From FEN-1297 sp964498065 (GTDB lineage Bacteria > Bacteroidota > Ignavibacteria > Ignavibacteriales > Ignavibacteriaceae), in assembly GCA_964498065.1 (NCBI GenBank), contig CAZCFZ010000058.1, positions 1-23,923 on the forward strand: 23,923 bases of DNA, given 5' to 3'. Of the stretch, positions 1 through 7,225 are shown piece by piece (position 1 is the stretch's first letter; each line of letters starts with the position of its first letter). Below the pieces are notes generated by a model. That model had not been told where the DNA came from and did no database searches. It was given only the letters and a program-made list of their open reading frames with translations. A program made the position numbers and the translations under genes.

Positions 1-1
1 T

Positions 2-436
2 ATTAATATAATTTTTTATTATTCTATGGTTACCTTTTATTATGACCCAACACGACTGCCGATAATCATTATCGGTGCCTTATCTGTGAAAGATATGAAC
101 AAATATCTTAATGAAAAAAATTACTTTATCATAATTTTCTTGTTAATTTTTCTAATACTCGTGCTGGTAAATATTTACAAATTTTTCATGGATTGTTTTA
201 TAAATATTGATAATGATGATTTAGTAATTACCAGAAACTTTTTAAACTTTAAAAGAAAGATGAACTTAAAAGAAATTGAATATATCTATACCGAAAAGCG
301 TTGGATGGTGGTATCTGTTAACGGGAAGGAAACAAAAATAAGAAAAGATTTTATCAGAAATTCGCAAGAAAAAACATTTTATGGTGAGCTTTCATCGAGG
401 ACAAAATTAGAAATAAAAGATCATGATTCGCATTGA
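2..436 (+). CDS. Small membrane protein with PH-like C-terminal part, possibly 5'-truncated
   Basis: I do not recognise this gene with certainty. The first ATG is at 26 and gives 136 residues, but the frame has no stop back to the window edge and no Shine-Dalgarno precedes the ATG, so the true start may lie outside the window. There is one strong hydrophobic segment at about residues 33-54 and a weaker one near 12-20, followed by a basic, beta-rich soluble part. The pattern of alternating hydrophobic strands with a Trp-Met-Val-Val strand (about 88-98) resembles bacterial PH-like or STM3941-type small membrane proteins, but this is only an impression from strand pattern. It converges on the OPT transporter gene, with a shared terminator between them. 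Confidence 0.5.
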   Translation: MNIIFYYSMVTFYYDPTRLPIIIIGALSVKDMNKYLNEKNYFIIIFLLIFLILVLVNIYKFFMDCFINIDNDDLVITRNFLNFKRKMNLKEIEYIYTEKRWMVVSVNGKETKIRKDFIRNSQEKTFYGELSSRTKLEIKDHDSH

Positions 437-479
437 TATTAGAAAAAAATAATAGATATAAAATAAATTTTGATAAAAG

Positions 480-503
480 AGGGCTGATAGATTAATCAGC
501 CCT
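480..503. terminator. Bidirectional intrinsic terminator
   Basis: A perfect 9-bp stem, AGGGCTGAT (480-488) with ATCAGCCCT (495-503) and a 6-nt loop, lies between two convergent genes. On the minus strand it is followed by CTTTTATC. On the plus strand it is followed by ACTATTTTAT. It can therefore serve both the small membrane protein and the OPT transporter. Confidence 0.8.
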
Positions 504-527
504 ACTATTTTATATGTAAATTATTTT

Positions 528-2522
528 TTACTCTTTTTCCGCCTTTGCTCTCATAGCGTCCCAGATTACATAAGAACAAAGCAATGCAAATGCAATTAGT
601 CCGACAAGTTCTGCCGAATGCGAATCAACCCATGAAGTACTAACCATTAGGTTTACATTAAACTTTCTTAAGAAAGCGCTGACAACGCCCATTAAAGCGC
701 CGCCTGCAATAAATCCTGAAGCAATTAAAGTACCCCTGTCGCCGCGGGCCTTGTTTAATTTCTCGTCTTTGCTTCGGGTCGATACAAAGTAAGCAATTAA
801 TCCTCCTACAAGAAGAGGAGTATTTAATTGAAGGGGAATATACATTCCGAGTGCAAAAGCCAATGCAGGAACACCGATCATAGTTAATACAAGCGCCATT
901 AAACCGCCGGTAATATATAGTACCCATGGAGCAGGCTGATTTGACATTAACGGCTGGATAACAGCAGCCATTGCATTTGCCTGCGGTGCAACCAAAGCAC
1001 TCGGACCTGTAAATCCGTAAATGTTATTAAGAAGTAAAATTACATATCCGACTGTAGCAGCCGAAACCAAGGTCCCTAAAAATTTCCATGTCTCCTGTTT
1101 GTAAGGCGATGATCCGAGCCAGTAGCCGATTTTCAAATCGGTAATAAAACTGCCGGACATAGATAATGCGGTACAAACAACACCTCCGATTAACAATGCA
1201 GCAATCATTCCGGAGGTACCGCTAAGTCCGATTGAAACTAAAATTATTGATGATAAAATAAGAGTCATTAAAGTCATACCCGATACGGGATTTGTTCCGA
1301 CTATAGCAATTGCTGTTGCGGCAACGGTTGTAAATAAAAATGAAATTATTAATACAATTAATAATCCTACTAATGCGTAGAACCAGGTATTAACCACGCC
1401 GAGCAGGAAGAAAATAAAAATTACACCGGCAGTTGCAATAATAGCTAATGCAATTACTTTCATAGTAAGATCGCGGTGTGTTCTTAATTTATCTTCAATA
1501 ATAGCTTTTTTCCCCATAATTTCCTTTACGGCAAGGGAAAAGGCCGAGCCTATTATTTTTGATGATTTTATAATTCCGATTATCCCGGCCATCGCAATTC
1601 CGCCTATCCCGATGTGCCTTACATAGTTTGCGAAAATTTGTTCGGGGGTCATATCTTTGATTAATAATGTAACATTCGCACCGAGAGGTGCTGCTAAACC
1701 TTGTCCGATATATGCAACCAGCGGAATAAGAACGTACCAGGAAACAAAAGATCCGACACAAATTATAGCTGCATATCTTAATCCGATAATGTAACCCAAA
1801 CCTAATATTGCAGCGCCGACATCAAGCTTAAAAACCATTTTTAGTTTATCTGCTAATTTTTCACCGAACGGAAAAACACGCGATGAAAAAACTTCATTCC
1901 ACCACCCGAATGATGCTACGATAAAATCATATAAGCCGCCGATAATTCCGCTGACTACAAGAACAAAGGCCTGATTGCCTCCTTTTTCTCCGGCTACCAA
2001 AACTTCGGTTGTTGCAGTAGCTTCGGGAAAAGGATATTTACCATGCATGTCTTTTACAAAATATTTTCTAAACGGAATTAAAAATAAAATTCCGAGTACA
2101 CCTCCGAGTAAAGAAGCCAGAAATATTTTATAGAATTCGGCATTTAAGTGGAGAATATATAATGCGGGAATTGTAAAAATCGCACCGGCCACAACAGCGC
2201 CCGATGTTGAACCGATAGATTGGATAATTACATTTTCACCCAATGCATTTTTCCTTTTGGTGGAAGCCGATAATCCTACGGCAATAATAGCAATAGGAAT
2301 TGCAGCCTCAAAAACCTGTCCTATTTTTAAGCCGAGATATGCAGCTGCAGCAGAAAATATTACCGCCATTATTAAACCGGTTATAACCGAATAAAAGCTC
2401 ACTTCCGGCACCTGTTTGTGCGGAGGCATTACCGGGACGTATTCTTCACCGGGCTTTAATTCGGTATAAGCATTTGAAGGCAAGCTTTTTAAATTCTCAC
2501 CGTTTACGTGCGTTTCACTCAT
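528..2522 (-). CDS. OPT family oligopeptide transporter
   Basis: A polytopic inner-membrane transporter of the oligopeptide transporter (OPT/YSL) superfamily, bacterial TIGR00733-like branch, expected to import peptides or peptide-like metal chelates by cation symport. The 664 residues contain roughly 14-16 hydrophobic segments spread from about residue 40 to the C-terminus. Family landmarks are the proline-rich cytoplasmic N-terminus (VPVMPPHKQVPE), the first-helix pattern ending AAYLGLKIGQ, the NALGENVIIQSIGSTSGA stretch near residue 93, and HGKYPFPEATATTEVL near 160. Length and motif order match complete members. The start overlaps the last codon of a small upstream frame (ATGA), and a weak GGA lies about 9 nt before it. 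The substrate cannot be read from sequence. Confidence 0.9.
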   Translation of the reverse strand: MSETHVNGENLKSLPSNAYTELKPGEEYVPVMPPHKQVPEVSFYSVITGLIMAVIFSAAAAYLGLKIGQVFEAAIPIAIIAVGLSASTKRKNALGENVIIQSIGSTSGAVVAGAIFTIPALYILHLNAEFYKIFLASLLGGVLGILFLIPFRKYFVKDMHGKYPFPEATATTEVLVAGEKGGNQAFVLVVSGIIGGLYDFIVASFGWWNEVFSSRVFPFGEKLADKLKMVFKLDVGAAILGLGYIIGLRYAAIICVGSFVSWYVLIPLVAYIGQGLAAPLGANVTLLIKDMTPEQIFANYVRHIGIGGIAMAGIIGIIKSSKIIGSAFSLAVKEIMGKKAIIEDKLRTHRDLTMKVIALAIIATAGVIFIFFLLGVVNTWFYALVGLLIVLIISFLFTTVAATAIAIVGTNPVSGMTLMTLILSSIILVSIGLSGTSGMIAALLIGGVVCTALSMSGSFITDLKIGYWLGSSPYKQETWKFLGTLVSAATVGYVILLLNNIYGFTGPSALVAPQANAMAAVIQPLMSNQPAPWVLYITGGLMALVLTMIGVPALAFALGMYIPLQLNTPLLVGGLIAYFVSTRSKDEKLNKARGDRGTLIASGFIAGGALMGVVSAFLRKFNVNLMVSTSWVDSHSAELVGLIAFALLCSYVIWDAMRAKAEKE

Positions 2523-2737
2523 AATATTATTTCCGATATTGTTTTTTGATAATGAGTCCTTTTGGGTTTTATATCAATATGCTGATAACTGCTTTTGTTA
2601 AAGTCTAAGTTAGAATGATTAATAAATATGTAGAGTTTTCTTGGAATTGAACCGGTAGTATTAATAAATGCATAATAATAAAACACTGCGAATACGGATA
2701 TTCTTACTGATTTATATATTAAAAAGTCTTTTCTCAT
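2519..2737 (-). CDS. Possible small ORF in the leader of the OPT gene
   Basis: A 72-codon frame fills most of the region between a candidate promoter at 2766-2797 and the OPT start. Its stop overlaps the OPT start codon as ATGA, and GGGGA lies 4 nt before its ATG. The protein has a short N-terminal hydrophobic patch (about residues 12-24) and no recognisable motif. Its composition (I, N, K, Y, S, F) is what AT-rich non-coding DNA would also give. It may be a leader peptide, a small real gene or chance. I put chance first. Confidence 0.22.
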   Translation of the reverse strand: MRKDFLIYKSVRISVFAVFYYYAFINTTGSIPRKLYIFINHSNLDFNKSSYQHIDIKPKRTHYQKTISEIIL

Positions 2738-2765
2738 GAATCCCCATTCTCAATTAAATACGAGG

Positions 2766-2797
2766 CAAAGTTAAGAAGAATTTGTATGATAAATCAA
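2766..2797 (-). promoter_or_regulatory. Bacteroidota-type promoter for the OPT transcript
   Basis: Reading the minus strand, TTG (complement of 2795-2797) is followed after 21 nt by TAACTTTG (complement of 2766-2773). This fits the known Bacteroidota -33/-7 pattern TTTG and TAnnTTTG. It would give a leader of roughly 230 nt before the OPT start, which includes the small frame at 2519-2737. Confidence 0.5.
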
Positions 2798-2850
2798 TTA
2801 AAAAATAAAATTTATTACTGTAATTTGTTCTCTTTTATTATTTTTAATTT

Positions 2851-3531
2851 ATGAAAGGAAACCTTTATTTAGTATCCACGCCTATCGGTAATTACGATGA
2901 CATAACAATCCGCGGATTAAATATTTTAAAAAATGCCGATTTTATTATATGTGAAGAATTTAAGGAAGCTCGCCGCTTATTATCTCATTATCAAATTAAC
3001 AAAGAACTGATTTCTCTTAACGAGCATAATGAGAAAGATGTTGTTAATGATATCATCCTAAAATTAGTTAACGGGAAATCCGCAGCTTTAATTTCCGATT
3101 GCGGTACACCCTTGTTTTCAGATCCGGGACATTTACTTGTGGAAGTCTGCATTTCGCAAAATATAAAAGTAATCCCGGTTCCAGGAGCAAATTCATTACT
3201 CCCTGCATTAACCGGTTCCGGTTTTGATATTGAAAAATTTTATTATTACGGCTGGCTTTCCCCCAAAAAAGATATAAGACGAAAACAGCTCCTTCAAATA
3301 AAAAGAATAAATGAAGTTATCGTTATTTTAGATACGCCTTACAGGTTAAAAAGTCTTTTAAGCGATATTGTAAGAATTTTGGGGAAAAATATTCCGTCTG
3401 TGCTGGCATTTCAACTTACGATGGATGATGAAAAATATTTTAGAGGAACTGCTGAAGAAATATTAATAATTGCAGAAAAGCAGAATCTGAAAGGGGAGTA
3501 TGTTTTGATCCTTAATAATGCAAGGAATTAA
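2851..3531 (+). CDS. rsmI: RsmI-family 16S rRNA 2'-O-methyltransferase, short form
   Basis: A tetrapyrrole-methylase-fold SAM methyltransferase of the RsmI family, which 2'-O-methylates C1402 of 16S rRNA in the decoding centre. Visible family motifs are LVSTPIGN (residues 7-14), SDCGTPLFSDPG (82-93), the PGANS loop (111-115), a FRGT-like strand near 195, and KGEYVLIL close to the C-terminus. Two things are unusual. The normally near-invariant EDTR segment reads EEFK (35-38). The protein stops at 226 residues right after the core domain, whereas E. coli RsmI is about 286 and has an extra helical C-terminal domain. The frame is open to a normal TAA, so this is not an obvious frameshift. It could be a paralogue with a different substrate. 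The gene stands alone, and no strong Shine-Dalgarno precedes the ATG. Confidence 0.8.
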   Translation: MKGNLYLVSTPIGNYDDITIRGLNILKNADFIICEEFKEARRLLSHYQINKELISLNEHNEKDVVNDIILKLVNGKSAALISDCGTPLFSDPGHLLVEVCISQNIKVIPVPGANSLLPALTGSGFDIEKFYYYGWLSPKKDIRRKQLLQIKRINEVIVILDTPYRLKSLLSDIVRILGKNIPSVLAFQLTMDDEKYFRGTAEEILIIAEKQNLKGEYVLILNNARN

Positions 3532-3779
3532 TACAAGTAGAAAACCAACAACAGCTATTTTTGTATTTGAAAAAAAAACCATAGATTTTTTTCACCATAA
3601 TAAAATAAATCTTTTATTTTAACTAATGATCTTTTGTTAAAACCAAACCATTTATCTCATATGATTTAATTTTGTTAGTTCCACAAATTTAAATCTAAAA
3701 TTTATGTTTCTAACTTAGCATTTCTTATTTATTGAAAGCTTATTTCATTTTTTATAATTTCAATTTAATTTTTCCCCCT
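3532..3779. other. AT-rich convergent intergenic region
   Basis: This gap separates the 3' ends of rsmI and the exported beta-barrel-like gene. The only structure I see is a perfect but AT-only 9-bp stem, TAAAATAAA (3601-3609) with TTTATTTTA (3613-3621) and a 3-nt loop. It could act as a weak bidirectional terminator. There is no coding frame of interest. Confidence 0.4.
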
Positions 3780-4358
3780 TTAATATTCAGCTGTAAAACC
3801 TATTTGTATTACAGCCATGGATTTTTCACCGCTTTGTGTAAGAAATGCATTATATAAATTACCTCTTGCTTCAAAGCCGAATAATGCTTTGCCGACAGAT
3901 AGTTCATATCCCAACCCAATTCCAAAGCCGGCTTTTATACCTGTCCCGGTTCCAATTATAATATTCAACGACGGTAAATCCAGCATTGTGTAAAATCCCC
4001 TGTCACCCGACAAATTAATTTCGATACCCGAGCCTGCCGTTATTATTCCTATCGGATTTGTATTATAGGTATAGGTATATTGATTCGGATAAATACCTAA
4101 TAGTCTTGATACCTGTGTCCCTCCGATAAATGTTAATTCTGTTCTTCCGAGTATTTTAATATTATTAGTTATATTCCATTTGGTTATATCGCCAACGTTA
4201 AAACCGATACCATAGTCCGAAGACCAGTCGCCAATAGGGAAATCTATTCCTGCCTTTACACCGGATGTTTTAATATTTTCATCCGTTTGTGCAAATCCGC
4301 TTATGTTGAGTGCGGCAAAAAATAATACTATGATAGCGAGCTTGATTGTATTTCCCAT
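3780..4358 (-). CDS. Exported outer-membrane beta-barrel-like protein
   Basis: The 192-residue protein begins with a clear Sec signal peptide (hydrophobic residues about 6-22, likely cleaved after SGFAQ, near 24). The mature part is rich in glycine and in alternating aromatic/aliphatic strands (AGIDFPIGDW, GIGFNVGDIT, GIGLGYELSVG, GFEARGNLYNAF) and ends in an aromatic residue (GFTAEY). That architecture is typical of small 8-strand outer-membrane barrels (OmpW/PorT-like) in Bacteroidota, and the function is unknown. A strong AAAGGAG lies 6-7 nt before the ATG and fixes the start. It is transcribed alone. Confidence 0.7.
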   Translation of the reverse strand: MGNTIKLAIIVLFFAALNISGFAQTDENIKTSGVKAGIDFPIGDWSSDYGIGFNVGDITKWNITNNIKILGRTELTFIGGTQVSRLLGIYPNQYTYTYNTNPIGIITAGSGIEINLSGDRGFYTMLDLPSLNIIIGTGTGIKAGFGIGLGYELSVGKALFGFEARGNLYNAFLTQSGEKSMAVIQIGFTAEY

Positions 4359-4707
4359 TTTGTTCTCCTTTGAAATTGTAAAGCAATTTGATTTATTATT
4401 TATTACTTGTACCCTGTTTTTTACATTAAATTTTTATTTTAAAAATTTTAAGTAAACACAATTACATATCCCATTTTTCTTACTAAAAGAAATATTCATA
4501 ATTAAGAGTTCTATTAAAACCAAAGATTATCATAATCCTTAAAATGAAATAACTCTTTAAGTAACATCAAAAATTAAATAATATTCATCTTGGTCTGTCC
4601 CCGTGTGTGTCAAAGTGTAGTTATAAAATCCCGCCTTAACATATTGTATCTAATTGTTTATGGTTAAACTTAAAAATATTTTTAGACAAAAACATTAAAA
4701 ATTTAAT
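4359..4707. other. Intergenic region without a recognised gene
   Basis: This 349-nt spacer lies between two leftward genes. It is very AT-rich except for a short stretch at about 4588-4640 with more G and C and a GTGTGTGTC run, which stands out from its surroundings. I see no reading frame, stable hairpin or repeat copy here. It presumably holds the promoter of the beta-barrel gene near its left end and untranslated 3' sequence of the rRNA methyltransferase near its right end. Confidence 0.4.
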
Positions 4708-6168
4708 TTATTTGTTTTTGATAAGCAGCACCACATTCTCGATATGATAGGTATGCGGAAACATGTCTACGGGCCTTATTTTAACCAGCTTATAATTTGC
4801 CTGCGAAAATAATTTTATATCTCTTACCTGTGTGGTCGGATTACAGCTTATGTAAACAATTTTTTCAGGATTTAATTTAATTACATCATCAATAGTATTT
4901 TGATGCATGCCGCTTCTGGGGGGGTCTAAAATAATTACATCGGGTTTGGGAATATTTTCCCTTTCAACAAAAGGTAGGAATGATTTGTATAGGTCGGCTT
5001 CTATAAAGTGGACATTCTCAATCTTGTTTATCTTTTTGTTTTCTTCAGCATCGTTTATAGCAGATTCAACAGTTTCATATGCGTAGACTTCCTTTGCTTT
5101 TCCGGAAATAAATATTGAAATAGTCCCGGCGCCGGAATAAAGATCATAAACCGTTTCATTCCCGGTTAACTTTGCAAAATCAAGAGCGGTTTGATAAAGC
5201 TTTTCAGCTTGGAGCGTGTTTGTTTGGAAAAATGAATTTGCACTAACTCTGAAATTGTACTCGCCAATACTATCGAAAATAAATCCGCTTCCGTAATAGA
5301 CTTTTTCATAATCGCCCGTTGCTGTTGCGGCTTTTTTTAAGTTAATATTATTAATTAAAGTAGTTATTTGCGGAACATGTTTAAGCAAGAAATCCGAGTA
5401 CTCTTGCATTAAATTATCATTCTCTTCAGATGTAACAAGGTTAACCATAAGATCATCTGTATGATGCGATGTTTTTATAACAAGATTTCTTAAGTAACCG
5501 GAGTGAGTTTTGGTTGAATATATAGAAATATTTTTCTCTTTAAAATATGATCTTGTAAAGTTTAATATTTTATTGCTTAATTCGGACTGAAGAAAGCATT
5601 CATCGATATCCAGAACTTTATCGAATACATTGGGAATGTGCAGGCCAAGTGCAAAGCTTCTGTCGATTTCCTTGCCGGAATTAATCTCTTCAACAGTCAG
5701 CCATTTTTTGTCTGAAAATGAGAATTCCATTTTATTCCGGTAGAAGAATATTTTATCGGAAGGGATTATATCTTCTATAATAAAATCAGTAAATCCACCT
5801 AACTTTTTGAATATTTCTTCTACCTGTTCCTGTTTGTATTTTACTTGAACGGAATATTCAAGACTTTGCTGCCTGCATCCGCCGCATGTGCCGAAATATT
5901 TGCATCTTGGATCGATTCTGAAACTCGAAGGCGAAATTATTTCTTTTGCTTTAGCTTCTGCGTATGACTTTTTAATCTTTCTAAGTTCCGCTTTTACTTT
6001 ATCGCCCGGATACGCGCCCTCGACAAAAATAACATATTTGGATTTATAACCGGAAGATTCATTCCTAAGAAGGTTAGTCTGAAATTCTTCTTTCTGGATT
6101 TTTGCAACACCCTTGCCTTCAAATGCATACTTCTCAATATCTAATTCTATTACTTCGCCTTTTTTCAC
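4708..6168 (-). CDS. rlmD: 23S rRNA (uracil-5-)-methyltransferase, RlmD/RumA family
   Basis: A class I SAM-dependent RNA m5U methyltransferase of the RumA/TrmA family. The 486 residues show a TRAM-like N-terminal RNA-binding domain (about 1-75), then four cysteines suited to a [4Fe-4S] cluster (C89, C95, C98 in a C-x5-C-x2-C pattern, and C191), SAM motif I DLYSGAGT near 340, DPPRSG in motif IV, and the catalytic SCNP with nucleophile C442. The cysteine layout is that of RlmD, which modifies U1939 of 23S rRNA, but the homologue could instead be an RlmCD-like enzyme. The start is GTG (6166-6168), overlapping the TGA of the upstream methyltransferase gene by four bases (GTGA). With no Shine-Dalgarno seen, translational coupling is likely. 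Confidence 0.88.
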   Translation of the reverse strand: MKKGEVIELDIEKYAFEGKGVAKIQKEEFQTNLLRNESSGYKSKYVIFVEGAYPGDKVKAELRKIKKSYAEAKAKEIISPSSFRIDPRCKYFGTCGGCRQQSLEYSVQVKYKQEQVEEIFKKLGGFTDFIIEDIIPSDKIFFYRNKMEFSFSDKKWLTVEEINSGKEIDRSFALGLHIPNVFDKVLDIDECFLQSELSNKILNFTRSYFKEKNISIYSTKTHSGYLRNLVIKTSHHTDDLMVNLVTSEENDNLMQEYSDFLLKHVPQITTLINNINLKKAATATGDYEKVYYGSGFIFDSIGEYNFRVSANSFFQTNTLQAEKLYQTALDFAKLTGNETVYDLYSGAGTISIFISGKAKEVYAYETVESAINDAEENKKINKIENVHFIEADLYKSFLPFVERENIPKPDVIILDPPRSGMHQNTIDDVIKLNPEKIVYISCNPTTQVRDIKLFSQANYKLVKIRPVDMFPHTYHIENVVLLIKNK

Positions 6169-6875
6169 TGCTTTGCCGCTTTCAATACTAACATCTTAAA
6201 TCCGATATGATCATTACCGCCGAGCCTTAAGTATACATTGGATTCGTGTCTTAGCTTATTTAAGAATTTTTTGTGATAGCTCTTTTCCTGTTCGGTCATA
6301 TCATTTACTTTGTTTTCTAGAAGGCTGATGCTCATTTTATAAAAATCTTTAAGGGTATGTGAAAGATCCTGCTTAAATAATATTTCAAAATCTCTATCTG
6401 TATAATATTTTTCCAAATCATCAACAAACAGAGGAACTATTTCGGAACTTTCCCATAGATCTTTAACAAACACAGGTGGATTTTTTGAATAACTTATATT
6501 TTCACCCACACATAAGTATCCTTCCGACTTAAGAATTCGTTTAATTTCTTTTACAATTTTATTCCTTTGTTTATTTGAAATTGAAGCTTGCGCATAAATT
6601 AGATCAAAACTTGAATCCCTAAAATCTGTATTATCAAATTCCATTATTTTTACGGAAATTTGTTTTTCCTTAGAAAGATATAATCTCGCATTCAGCAGCG
6701 AATCATTGTCTTCAACTATCATCGTCACTTCCAAAGCACCGTTATTAAATAATAATTTTGAAATCTCTTCACAGCCGGCTCCTAATACAAGAATTTTCAT
6801 GTTTTTAATATCAACATGACTTAAAAGAGATTGAAGCTGCTTATCTGTACCGGGAAGAAAATATTTTGTGTCCAT
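6165..6875 (-). CDS. Class I SAM-dependent methyltransferase (Methyltransf_11-like)
   Basis: The 236-residue soluble protein has a Rossmann-type SAM site: motif I VLGAGCEE at residues 30-37, an acidic residue ending strand beta-2 (VEDND, about 54-58), and the motif IV-like SFDLIYAQ near 88-95 followed by an ILKSEGYLCVGE strand at about 112-123. The C-terminal half is helical, charged and not recognisable. The target could be a small molecule, lipid or macromolecule. It is the first gene of a two-gene unit, and its stop overlaps the start of the rRNA uracil methyltransferase. That suggests co-expression and possibly a role in RNA or translation, but this is inference from position only. Confidence 0.75.
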   Translation of the reverse strand: MDTKYFLPGTDKQLQSLLSHVDIKNMKILVLGAGCEEISKLLFNNGALEVTMIVEDNDSLLNARLYLSKEKQISVKIMEFDNTDFRDSSFDLIYAQASISNKQRNKIVKEIKRILKSEGYLCVGENISYSKNPPVFVKDLWESSEIVPLFVDDLEKYYTDRDFEILFKQDLSHTLKDFYKMSISLLENKVNDMTEQEKSYHKKFLNKLRHESNVYLRLGGNDHIGFKMLVLKAAKQ

Positions 6876-6898
6876 TTAAAACTTTTTTTATTTAATAG

Positions 6899-6906
6899 CA
6901 AAGTTA
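6899..6906 (-). promoter_or_regulatory. TAACTTTG -7-like element of the methyltransferase unit
   Basis: On the minus strand TAACTTTG lies 24 nt upstream of the methyltransferase start. It is identical to the element before the OPT gene and matches the Bacteroidota TAnnTTTG pattern. A clear TTG at the expected upstream distance is not seen, so this is a partial match. Confidence 0.4.
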
Positions 6907-6982
6907 TGAAATAATTGTTTCTTATTCCTTTACTAAAAATGGAGATAGTGTTCTAATTTGCTGAATCTAATAACGAATAAGG

Positions 6983-7006
6983 CATCCCTCGACTTCGCTC
7001 GGGATG
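6983..7006. repeat. Extragenic palindrome-like repeat unit
   Basis: CATCCC (6983-6988) pairs with GGGATG (7001-7006) around a TCGACTTCGCTC centre. The element is far richer in G and C than its surroundings. The core CCCTCGACTTCGCTCGGG is a form I recall as recurring between genes in many Bacteroidota and related genomes. Its CTTCGCTC (6993-7000) reappears inverted as GAGCGAAG at 7032-7039. Only one unit is in the window, so repeat status rests on recall. Confidence 0.5.
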
Positions 7007-7183
7007 ATAATTTAAATAAAATTTTCATAGTGAGCGAAGCCTTACCATGAATTAGCTAAGCAAATTATTCACCATTAAAAAGGGATAAAGGAAGATCATT
7101 TTTAGATAATTATTTATAAGTAAAACTGTTGTGATTTAACATGGCTGAAACTACGCTTTCGTTGCCTTTCAGAACAAGTTAAG

Positions 7184-7205
7184 CTATTTTTATGAATAAA
7201 AATAG
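7184..7205. promoter_or_regulatory. Perfect palindrome in the leader of the S9 peptidase gene
   Basis: CTATTTTTAT (7184-7193) and ATAAAAATAG (7196-7205) form a perfect 10-bp inverted repeat with a 2-nt spacer, ending 20 nt before the peptidase ATG. It could be an operator for a dimeric regulator or a leader hairpin near the ribosome-binding site. Confidence 0.45.
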
Positions 7206-7225
7206 AAAATCATATTGAGGAAATA

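Larger units (their letters stand above)
6876..7225. other. Divergent intergenic region with a repeat-like hairpin
   Basis: This 350-nt region separates the leftward methyltransferase unit from the rightward S9 peptidase. It contains the promoter element at 6899-6906, a GC-rich hairpin at 6983-7006 that resembles a dispersed extragenic repeat, a second GAGCGAAG copy at 7032-7039, and a perfect palindrome at 7184-7205 just before the peptidase gene. No gene-sized coding frame is seen. Confidence 0.5.

Noticed and set aside
658..927. Minus-strand frame of 89 codons inside the OPT gene
   Set aside because: It lies wholly within the well-supported transporter frame, has no motif, and shows the Cys/Arg-rich composition of an out-of-frame reading.
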